A DNA stretch of 12,298 bases from Desulfobulbus sp. (lineage in GTDB: Bacteria; Desulfobacterota; Desulfobulbia; Desulfobulbales; Desulfobulbaceae). Below are positions 6,395-12,298 of this stretch, piece after piece. Below the pieces are notes generated by a model. It made no database searches, was not told the origin of the DNA, and saw only the letters and a program-made list of their open reading frames with translations. Numbering within the stretch: position 1 is the first letter of the stretch; every line of letters begins with the position of its first letter. A program made the translations under genes and the position numbers. The stretch lies in the NCBI GenBank assembly GCA_028684915.1, contig JAQUEZ010000177.1, positions 1 through 12,298 of the forward strand, written 5' to 3'.

Positions 6395-8284
6395 ATGAAT
6401 GTATACGGAAAATATCGTAATTATTCTTGGGAATTTCGCCGTAGGGTGGATGAAGTTTTCAGGCGGACTGAAAGTGTTTTGCTTGAATATGATGTTAAAT
6501 TAATGTCAAAAATCATCGATTTTGATCAGTTGCATGATGAGCAGCCGTTTTACATTGAAAATGCAAATGCAACTCGTGATATGCAAGATATTGTTGCGAC
6601 CTTTCCCGATGACCTTGGCTTCCCGACACCGGCCCCCCCTGAACAAGTGTTGCGGCATGAAATTTCTGCTCGATTTGATCGTGCTGTTCCTTGTTTTGTC
6701 GCTAGAGACAGAAAAACTAGCCAACTGTTAGGCGCAGTTTGGCTTCCTGAATGGTACTATCCAAGAATACTTTCTGTTGAAAAGCGTCGTTGTAAGACGG
6801 TTGCGGTCAGTCAACTCTACACGGTACGTGGGGCGCGCGGTCAGGGAATTGCTACTGCGTTGTTGCAATATGCAATGGCTTCAGCAAATACTTATGGCTA
6901 TGCTTATTGCTTCAGTTTGGTTGCGCCTAAACGAATAGCCTCCTTGCGCACCCATCTTAAGGTGGGATTCAGAATACTTGGTTCAGTTGTTCATGGCAGT
7001 ATTTTGGGAAAAAAATTTCAGAAATTTCGCAACAGCGTTAACTTTGCGCATGGGTCATTCCCCATTGTCCCTGTGGTGATAATCTCGACGATTCGTCACG
7101 ATGGTTCAACAATGTTAAGCGCTTTGCGAGCTCTTGGCCGTAATGGTATTCCTGTATTTATTTTGGCAAAAGGGCCGATGACATATACTGGAATATCCAG
7201 GTACGCGAAAAATATAGAACTTTTTACGAATGATCTTTCAGATGAAGAGTTGATCGAACGGATTTCTCGCATTCTTGCCAAGATAGGATGGCAAAAGTGT
7301 AAACCTGTTTTGATGATTCTTTCTGAGAACGATATTTTTAGATTGCATTCCATAAAATCATTTCTTGAAAAACATTTCACTATTGTACCTTCTGACCATG
7401 CAGTTTCCTATCTTGAGAAAGAAAATCAATTGCCATTAGCCATTGAAGCTGGTTTTAGCGTGCCGCAATCTATAGTTTTAAGAAATTCAGATGACGTGGA
7501 AAGGGTCAGCGAACGCCTTCAATTCCCGATTATTGTAAAACCACATGCACGACACACTGTGGGCAGTTTTAAAGAAAAAGTACTCATTTTTCATGCAAAA
7601 GATGCTTTTGCTGAAAAAATTGTTCGTTTTTTTCAAGACAAAGATACTGAGCTGCTTGTTCAAGAGTATATTCCTGGTTCCGATGAAAACGTCTTAATCT
7701 TCATGGCAAGTTGCGACGTTCAAGGCAGGGTCCGTTCTTTTGTAAGTGGTCGGAAACTTCGACAGGTTCCACCAGGATTTGGGTTTATGTCCTCCGGGAT
7801 TATTGAAAAAAATGAAGAAATGGAGGCAAAGTCAATTAAATTGTGTCAACTTTATCAGGTTGGTGGATTTCTTGGTGTCGAAGCTAAGCAACATCAGGTT
7901 ACTGGCGCTCTCTATTATATTGAAACAAATTTTCGGCCGGAGGCAATTAGTGCGTTGGCTGAGATTGCTGGCGTGAATCTCGTTTTGGATGTCTATTTAA
8001 TGGCCATTGGTCAGTACTGTTTTGCGTCTTCCTCTAGTTCCACCGGCTCGTATTTGAACTTGCAGTATGAAATCGATGCTATTCGGCACTTGGTGCGCGA
8101 AGGTAAGGCAAAATGGTGGAGAGAGTTGTTGCGGCCGCTGCCGCGACCAACTGCCTACAGTCTTTATGCGCCTGATGACCCTTTGCCATTTTTTGGTTGG
8201 TTGATACATGCAGTTCGGGTGAAGATGTTTAGATTCTTAAGATATGCGAGGGGAAAGAAAGCAAACGCTTCTAATGAACTGTGA
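6395..8284 (+). CDS. GNAT acetyltransferase-like domain fused to an ATP-grasp ligase domain
   Basis: The 629-residue product joins two enzyme domains. Residues about 30-215 look like a GNAT N-acyltransferase: LLGAVWL, then QLYTVRGARGQGIATALL with the acyl-CoA loop R148-G-Q-G-I-A, and a C-terminal VGFRILG strand. Residues about 225-340 (PVVIISTIRHDGSTMLSALR, GIPVFIL, YTGISRYAKN) resemble the pre-ATP-grasp domain of COG3919-like ATP-grasp proteins. The ATP-grasp part follows: K382 in FPIIVKP, E424 in QEYIPGSDE, E496 in GVEAK, and the metal-binding E510-x-N512 in YIETNFRPEA. Such enzymes join a carboxylate to an amine or thiol through an acyl phosphate. A role in adding an amino acid or acyl-amide to a sugar is an inference from context. 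ATG 6395 (GGA seven bases upstream) is preferred; TTG 6383 is an in-frame alternative. The last 80 residues match nothing I recognise. Confidence 0.75.
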   Translation: MNVYGKYRNYSWEFRRRVDEVFRRTESVLLEYDVKLMSKIIDFDQLHDEQPFYIENANATRDMQDIVATFPDDLGFPTPAPPEQVLRHEISARFDRAVPCFVARDRKTSQLLGAVWLPEWYYPRILSVEKRRCKTVAVSQLYTVRGARGQGIATALLQYAMASANTYGYAYCFSLVAPKRIASLRTHLKVGFRILGSVVHGSILGKKFQKFRNSVNFAHGSFPIVPVVIISTIRHDGSTMLSALRALGRNGIPVFILAKGPMTYTGISRYAKNIELFTNDLSDEELIERISRILAKIGWQKCKPVLMILSENDIFRLHSIKSFLEKHFTIVPSDHAVSYLEKENQLPLAIEAGFSVPQSIVLRNSDDVERVSERLQFPIIVKPHARHTVGSFKEKVLIFHAKDAFAEKIVRFFQDKDTELLVQEYIPGSDENVLIFMASCDVQGRVRSFVSGRKLRQVPPGFGFMSSGIIEKNEEMEAKSIKLCQLYQVGGFLGVEAKQHQVTGALYYIETNFRPEAISALAEIAGVNLVLDVYLMAIGQYCFASSSSSTGSYLNLQYEIDAIRHLVREGKAKWWRELLRPLPRPTAYSLYAPDDPLPFFGWLIHAVRVKMFRFLRYARGKKANASNEL

Positions 8285-8326
8285 TTTGTTGGTCTTTTAT
8301 CCCCAAAAATACCAAATTTTTAATTT

Positions 8327-8353
8327 TTGGCGATTATCGTACTCCTTTATAAT
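8327..8353 (+). promoter_or_regulatory. Candidate promoter for the GT2 gene
   Basis: A perfect TATAAT (8348-8353) is preceded by TTGGCG (8327-8332) with a 15-bp gap, shorter than ideal. TTTTGG at 8325-8330 would give 17. Transcription would begin near 8360, about 25 bases before the proposed TTG start. This gene alone in its neighbourhood has such a marked composition change, so an own promoter is plausible. Confidence 0.35.
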
Positions 8354-8383
8354 GAATATTTCGACTTTTTGTGTGGTGATATT

Positions 8384-9256
8384 TTGGAAAAAAAAGTCTC
8401 TGTTATCATTCCTATGTATAATTCTAGCGAATATATTGTAACTACAATCGATTCCGTGATAAATCAAGATTATACAAATTTAGAAATTATAATTATTGAT
8501 GACGGTTCTACTGATGATTCATATGATAAAGTTAAGGTTAATTTTGATGGATTGGTAAATATTATTAAAATAAAAAATTCTGGTGTTTCTTTTGCTAGAA
8601 ATATAGGGATTAACGCATCGAGTGGACATTATATAGCTTTTTTGGATGCCGATGACTTGTGGGATTTTGATAAGATTAGCAAGCAAGTTTGTTTTATGGA
8701 AAAAAATCAAGAATATGGAGTTTCTTATACTGGAAGATATATTATAAATAATAATAGGATTATTTTTGAAAAAAAAGAATGTTACTCTGGTTATATTCTG
8801 AATAAAATATTAGTTAGAAATTTTGTGTGTCTTTCTTCTGTGTTGATTAAAAGAGAATGCTTTTTTGAGTGCGGATATTTTGATGAATCATTGATAGTTT
8901 CTGAAGATTATGATTTATGGATAAGGATTGCTAGTAAATATAAATTTATTTATTTAGAAGAAAAGCTTGTTTATTATAGAATTACGCCTGGAAGCCTTAG
9001 TAAAAAATTTAATAAAATGATTGTTGGTGCGTATAGTGTGTTTGTAAAAAATACTATTGAAGTAAATGTGGCTGTAAATATAAATTTTTCTACTTATATA
9101 TTATTTTTTTCTGATACATTTAAAACTACTGGTCATTACTTTTATGATTTAAAAAAATATAAAATAGCTATGTCGTATTTTTTGTTATCTTTTTTGTTGT
9201 TCCCTTTTAGGATTGAAACATGTGCGATGCTGATGCGATCTTTTTTGAAAAAATAG
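8384..9256 (+). CDS. Glycosyltransferase family 2 (GT-A fold)
   Basis: From the TTG at 8384 the product is 290 residues beginning MEKKVSVIIPMYNSSEYI, the normal first strand of GT2 enzymes. GGTGAT ends a few bases before it. An in-frame TTG at 8327 would add 19 residues unlike the family. Motifs are complete: IIDDGSTDDS (D39-D40) binds the nucleotide, ARNIG and FLDADD (D88-x-D90) give the metal-binding DxD, and EDYDLW (174-179) carries the catalytic-base region. It should be an inverting transferase acting at the cytoplasmic membrane on a lipid-linked acceptor; the sugar is unknown. The gene is extremely AT-rich (13 G/C in 9001-9060), strongly unlike its neighbours, and has its own spacers of 99 bp upstream and about 180 bp downstream. 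This suggests recent acquisition. The C-terminus (YFLLSFLLFPFRIE) is hydrophobic and may touch the membrane. Confidence 0.88.
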   Translation: MEKKVSVIIPMYNSSEYIVTTIDSVINQDYTNLEIIIIDDGSTDDSYDKVKVNFDGLVNIIKIKNSGVSFARNIGINASSGHYIAFLDADDLWDFDKISKQVCFMEKNQEYGVSYTGRYIINNNRIIFEKKECYSGYILNKILVRNFVCLSSVLIKRECFFECGYFDESLIVSEDYDLWIRIASKYKFIYLEEKLVYYRITPGSLSKKFNKMIVGAYSVFVKNTIEVNVAVNINFSTYILFFSDTFKTTGHYFYDLKKYKIAMSYFLLSFLLFPFRIETCAMLMRSFLKK

Positions 9257-9425
9257 CAATTTTTTATTGAGTTGATATTTTTATGATTTTAATGTGCCTC
9301 TCTGATTAATAATGCTTGATTAATGTGTTGCAGAATCTGTGATTTGTAATGAATATTATATAGATTTTTTGAGTTGTATTTGAACTAAACGTAAAGTGTG
9401 TTCGTTTATTAGTAACCATGTCAAT

Positions 9426-9434
9426 AAAGGGGGG
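9426..9434 (+). promoter_or_regulatory. Strong ribosome binding site deciding the GTG at 9438
   Basis: AAAGGGGGG lies three bases before GTG 9438, with its AAGGGG core about five bases away. This is the best Shine-Dalgarno match in the window. It favours this start over the in-frame GTG at 9396, which has none. Confidence 0.6.
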
Positions 9435-9437
9435 CTT

Positions 9438-10799
9438 GTGGGCATAATAAGCAGATTTATAAAAATAATCATTGCTCCTCTCTGGGCAGCAAAAGAAAAA
9501 TCCCAGTATCTGCAGCATTTGTCAATCATCGAGCGAATGCAACATTGGCCGATCGAAAGAGTGCGCGAGGAACAACTGCAAAGGTTACGTTTGATCGTCC
9601 AGCATGCTATTGAAAAGACGGAGTATTACAATGATTGTTTCGTTCAAGCTGGAATTGCATCGAACAGTATTGCGACGCTTGCCGATTTGCAGCGTGTGCC
9701 GATTTTAACCAAAGACGATATTCGCGCCAATAAAGAGCGTATGGTGACGCGCGAATTCCCAAGGGAAAGGCTTATATTAAAAAAAACATCCGGCTCCACC
9801 GGGGTTTCGGTCGAGTTGTATATGGATGACGAGGGGAGCCAATGGAAGCGTGCCGCGACTATAGCCTATGATCGATGGGCAGGATGGGACATTGGCGAGC
9901 GAGTCGGTGCGATATGGGGTAATCCGGAATGCTATCAAAATTGGCGTATGTATCTGCGCAACATGTTGCTTACGCGCCATATCTACTTGGATACCCTGAA
10001 AATGGATAACCAAGCGATGCGAGATTACCATGCCACGCTTCTTAAAAAAAAGCCGGTAATTCTCTTTGGCCATGCTCATTCGCTTTTCCTTTTTGCTCGT
10101 TTTATTGAGCAGAACGGACTGTCCAGCATTCACCCCAAGGGCATCATCAGCACTTGCATGGTGTTGCATGATTTTGAACGTAAGGCCATCGAACGTGTTT
10201 TTGGTTGCAGGGTGACCAATCGCTATGGCTGCGAGGAAGTAAGTCTTATTGCTTGTGAGTGTTCAGAGGGCAATATGCATCTTAATTGCGCCTCCTTGAT
10301 TGTCGAGTTCATACGCGACGGCAAGCCGGTGGCTCCTGGAGAGCCTGGGGCCATTGTAGTCACTGATTTGACCAATTTTGGCATGCCCATTATCCGCTAT
10401 ATGGTCGGCGATGTGGGAGTGCCATCGGTGAAGTCTTCGTGCCCATGCGGTTGCAATTATCCGATTATGGATTCTCTTGAAGGGCGTGTTGCTGATTTTG
10501 TGGTCACGCCGGATGGCAATTATATTTCCGGAATTTCTTTGACGGAAAACTTTGCCATGCGACTTCCTGGTGTGAAGCAAATGCAGATTGTTCAGGAGAG
10601 TGTCGATTTTTTGGTGTTCAGAATAGTGAAGGGGGAATTGTTTTCAGATCAGACAATTATGGATATCGACCTGTTGGCAAGAGAACGTTTTGGTGATCAG
10701 ATGAATTGGCAGATTGAGTATGTAGCCTCCATTCAATCGGAACTTTCTGGGAAATATAGATTTTGCATATCAAAAATTGAAAACCCCTTCTGTGCGTAA
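9438..10799 (+). CDS. CapK/PaaK-like adenylate-forming enzyme (phenylacetate-CoA ligase family)
   Basis: The 453-residue product matches the PaaK/CapK branch of AMP-forming acyl-activating enzymes. It has IEKTEYYNDCF and VPILTKDDIRANKERM near the N-terminus and the phosphate loop TSGSTG (117-122). RYGCEEVSLIACEC (262-) lies in the position of the adenine-binding region, and IIRYMVGDVG (R320, D325) forms the ribose-binding part. CPCGCNYPIMDSLEGRVADFV precedes the small C-terminal domain. PaaK makes phenylacetyl-CoA, but CapK-type members sit in polysaccharide loci and their true substrates are mostly unknown. Here it might activate a carboxylic acid for attachment to the glycan, perhaps for the acyltransferase or the GNAT domain encoded upstream; this is inference. 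The first 30 residues (GLVGIISRFIKIIIAPLW) include a hydrophobic stretch that may sit at the membrane. GTG 9438 is chosen from its ribosome binding site. Confidence 0.85.
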   Translation: MGIISRFIKIIIAPLWAAKEKSQYLQHLSIIERMQHWPIERVREEQLQRLRLIVQHAIEKTEYYNDCFVQAGIASNSIATLADLQRVPILTKDDIRANKERMVTREFPRERLILKKTSGSTGVSVELYMDDEGSQWKRAATIAYDRWAGWDIGERVGAIWGNPECYQNWRMYLRNMLLTRHIYLDTLKMDNQAMRDYHATLLKKKPVILFGHAHSLFLFARFIEQNGLSSIHPKGIISTCMVLHDFERKAIERVFGCRVTNRYGCEEVSLIACECSEGNMHLNCASLIVEFIRDGKPVAPGEPGAIVVTDLTNFGMPIIRYMVGDVGVPSVKSSCPCGCNYPIMDSLEGRVADFVVTPDGNYISGISLTENFAMRLPGVKQMQIVQESVDFLVFRIVKGELFSDQTIMDIDLLARERFGDQMNWQIEYVASIQSELSGKYRFCISKIENPFCA

Positions 10800-10815
10800 C
10801 CAGGATTTTTTGCCG

Positions 10816-10842
10816 GGCGGATTCAACTCTGAAGTGCAACAA
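10816..10842 (+). mobile_element. IS30-family-like tip (solo remnant)
   Basis: GATTCAACTCTGAAGTGCAA (10820-10839), followed by CAACTA, resembles the IS30 terminal repeat as I remember it (GATTCAA, a short gap, then AA.GCAACA). On the minus strand the same bases can be read as a C-terminus, VALQS, then a stop. This would suit the end of an IS30 transposase, though the frame upstream is not recognisably one. No second tip or transposase gene is seen before the next gene at 10978. The rest of the 178-bp spacer holds nothing I can name. Confidence 0.4.
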
Positions 10843-10977
10843 CTAGGGGCGGCTTGGTATAGCTCACTTTTGATGCGAAAAATCCCTCATGCGGCGAACG
10901 ATATCCCCTTGCTTTTCGCGGTCGGTGGTTGAGCCGGTCAATCGGGTGTTATTTTCATAAATTTTGAAGGGGTATGT

Positions 10978-12120
10978 ATGAAGGCGCTGCAAATTATTGG
11001 TAGCTTATGTCCCGGAGGGATTGAAACGTGGCTTTCGCGCGTGCAGATTCCGTTGAAGTCGATGGGCATCAAGATGGATTTTGCCTGTTATTACCCGGAG
11101 GAGGAAATTAACGCCAAATTTTGTTTGCGCGAGATTGTTGAGTCAAACGGCGGCAAGGTATTTTCGATTTCTCGACAAGATGGATTGGCGAAGTGCCTCA
11201 AGAACTTGGCGCACATTCTCGCTGTGAACAAATATGACATTGTGCATTGTCATAACTGGTTTAGCGCCTATGCTCTCCCGCTGGCGTACAGGCAGCGAGT
11301 TCCCGGCCGAGTGGCGCATTTACATCCAGTGGGTGATGTTGCAGGAGATGTGGGGATTTTAAGGCGATTAATGTTGGTGATGGCCAAACAATTAATCTGG
11401 AATACATCGAATGCGCTTTTGTTCTCTTCTGGAGCTGGGCAAAAGAGTTACGGCGCAAAATCAAGCGATAAGAGACGGCATGTGGGAGTGATGCCGTTGG
11501 CGGTCGATTTAGGCTCTTTCTCGGAAAAAGTAGATGTTAACTCTGTGCGAGAAAAACATCAGTTACCACGCGATGTGCCGCTTATTACATACACCGCTCG
11601 TTTTGAGCCGCATAAAAACCATATGCTGGCCCTGAGGGTGGCTGACTGTTTGATGGAAAAAGGCGTTCCTGCGCATATTGTTTTCATCGGTTCGCATGGA
11701 TCAATACGCCAGCAAATTTCAGCGGAAGTCTCTCGCAGGAACAACGTCACTATTCTTGCCGGAGTAAGCAATATTGCAGAGGTGCTGCTCGCATCTGACG
11801 TGTTTCTTTTCCCTTCGCTCAATGAAGGGTTCGGGGTTGTGGCTGTTGAAGCTTGTGCGGCAGGGCTGCCTGTCGTTGCCACGAATCTTCCAGGCATAAG
11901 GGAAGCTGTCCCCCCTGAGTTGCGCGATTCAATGTTTGCGCCGGATGATAGCGAGGGGGCGTTGCAGAGCGTCGAGGCTTTAATTAAGGATGTCGTTTTT
12001 AGGAAAAAACAAGGGCTTATATGTAAGTCTTGGAGTGAATTATTTTCTGTTCAGCATTCAGCAGATGCGCTCGCAAACATTTATTACGCCATTGCAACGA
12101 ACCGAAATATCCAACCCTAG
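10978..12120 (+). CDS. Glycosyltransferase family 4 (GT-B fold)
   Basis: The 380-residue product begins MKALQIIGSLCPGGIETWL with the glycine loop G13-G14 and E16. DIVHCHNWFSAYALPLAY ends the first Rossmann half, VMPLAVDLGSF crosses to the donor domain, and YTARFEPHKNHMLAL (R208, K213) begins it. The E-x7-E motif is EGFGVVAVE (E283, E291), followed by GLPVVATNLPGIREAV. All parts of a retaining GT4 are present at normal length. HCHNW and PHKNH are typical of the branch found in exopolysaccharide loci. It should add a sugar to the lipid-linked intermediate; specificity is unknown. The ATG at 10978 is supported by GAAGGGG (10966-10972) five bases upstream. An overlapping ATG at 10974 is out of frame. 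Composition is moderate, like the CapK-like gene. It is the last gene of the visible cluster, followed by mobile DNA. Confidence 0.9.
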   Translation: MKALQIIGSLCPGGIETWLSRVQIPLKSMGIKMDFACYYPEEEINAKFCLREIVESNGGKVFSISRQDGLAKCLKNLAHILAVNKYDIVHCHNWFSAYALPLAYRQRVPGRVAHLHPVGDVAGDVGILRRLMLVMAKQLIWNTSNALLFSSGAGQKSYGAKSSDKRRHVGVMPLAVDLGSFSEKVDVNSVREKHQLPRDVPLITYTARFEPHKNHMLALRVADCLMEKGVPAHIVFIGSHGSIRQQISAEVSRRNNVTILAGVSNIAEVLLASDVFLFPSLNEGFGVVAVEACAAGLPVVATNLPGIREAVPPELRDSMFAPDDSEGALQSVEALIKDVVFRKKQGLICKSWSELFSVQHSADALANIYYAIATNRNIQP

Positions 12121-12192
12121 TGTTAAGAAACGTGCCGGTTATAAGCTTGCCCCTTCTGCTGCGTCTGGTGGGGAGAAGTGGCGCCGCAAAAT

Positions 12193-12298
12193 TGGACACG
12201 CCATTAAGTGGAAAATCTGCTACCAGTAATGGCCAATGAAGGGCCTAAGCAAGGAGCAGACAATGGGAAAAGGAACAAGACGGAAACACTCAGCGACA
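12193..12298 (+). mobile_element. Left end of an IS3-family insertion sequence (runs off the right edge)
   Basis: A transposase orfA start at 12263 is preceded by about 70 bases starting TGGACACGCCATTAAGTGG (from 12193). From memory this looks like the left terminal region of some IS3-family elements. The exact tip is not certain because the matching right end is outside the window. The 72 bases between the glycosyltransferase stop and 12193 show no recognisable gene. Confidence 0.5.
12263..12298 (+). CDS. IS3-family transposase OrfA, first 12 codons (partial)
   Basis: ATG at 12263 follows a strong AAGGAG (12251-12256) and reads MGKGTRRKHSAT to the window edge. Short basic starts of the form K/R-rich-RHS(A/P)xFKAKVAL mark the OrfA helix-turn-helix protein of IS3 elements, which is usually joined to OrfB by a -1 frameshift. 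Only the first 12 residues are visible, so the call depends on this motif and on the mobile-element-like context. Confidence 0.6.
   Translation, partial: MGKGTRRKHSAT

Noticed and set aside
8303..8330. Hairpin CCAAAAAT/ATTTTTGG as a terminator
   Set aside because: The stem is short, mostly A:T, with a 12-base loop and no T-run after it.
9248..9265. AAAAAAT/ATTTTTT palindrome at the end of the GT2 gene as a terminator
   Set aside because: The stem has only A:T pairs in a very AT-rich stretch, so it would be too weak and is probably chance.
9257..9425. Promoter for the CapK-like gene (TTGCAG with TATTAT)
   Set aside because: The gap between the hexamers is 20 bp and the stretch is AT-rich, so the match is not convincing.
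9777..10169. 130-codon minus-strand open frame
   Set aside because: It is entirely inside the CapK-like gene, antisense to its conserved TSGSTG region, and has no recognisable domain.
10846..10977. Minus-strand reading ending in GDIVRRMRDFSHQK as a gene remnant
   Set aside because: It has no start or family match, and its upstream part runs through the ribosome binding site and start of the + strand glycosyltransferase gene.
12124..12190. Possible remnant of a tyrosine-integrase N-terminal domain (YKLAPSAASGGEKWRRK)
   Set aside because: The match is to a short GG.KW-like pattern only, the spacing is wrong for that domain, and there is no start or continuation.

Overview
The window is a stretch of a surface-polysaccharide locus (exopolysaccharide, capsule or O-antigen type) from a Gram-negative bacterium, most likely a beta- or gammaproteobacterium. 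I infer this from the gene set: glycosyltransferases, a Wzx-type flippase, an O-antigen ligase/polymerase-like protein, hexapeptide acyltransferases, and CapK/PaaK-like and ATP-grasp proteins. Such sets are common in EPS loci of those groups. No 16S or other marker is present, so the assignment is only suggestive. All intact genes lie on the + strand and several are tightly packed or overlap, as in an operon. No tRNA, rRNA or CRISPR is visible, and no gene-free stretch exceeds 300 bases.

Layout. Positions 1-191 are the end of an ISL3-family insertion sequence: the 5' part of a minus-strand transposase plus a terminal inverted repeat that is mirrored just inside the element. The IS abuts a truncated acyltransferase remnant (to 361). 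An intact acyltransferase follows (358-930), then an O-antigen ligase/polymerase-like membrane protein (944-2239) and a family-4 glycosyltransferase (2359-3552). A 65-bp palindromic unit with ISL3-type tips (3596-3660) separates these from a second GT4 (3706-4839). That gene overlaps the flippase gene (4836-6347). Next come a GNAT/ATP-grasp fusion (6395-8284), a very AT-rich family-2 glycosyltransferase (8384-9256) and a CapK/PaaK-like adenylate-forming enzyme (9438-10799). A spacer of about 180 bp carries an IS30-like tip. It is followed by a third GT4 (10978-12120), and the start of an IS3-family element runs off the right edge.

How the genes may work together (inference). The four glycosyltransferases would add sugars to a lipid-linked repeat unit at the inner face of the cytoplasmic membrane. 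The acyltransferase, the GNAT/ATP-grasp fusion and the CapK-like enzyme would decorate or provide activated acyl or aminoacyl groups. Wzx would flip the unit, and the Wzy/WaaL-like protein would polymerise or ligate it. The initiating phosphosugar transferase, chain-length regulator and outer-membrane export genes are not in the window, so the locus is incomplete here.

Base composition is uneven. Counted 60-base samples run from about 22-28% G+C in the 2359 and 8384 glycosyltransferase genes to about 47-48% in the flippase and CapK-like genes. Together with four traces of mobile elements, this points to a mosaic, repeatedly rearranged locus.
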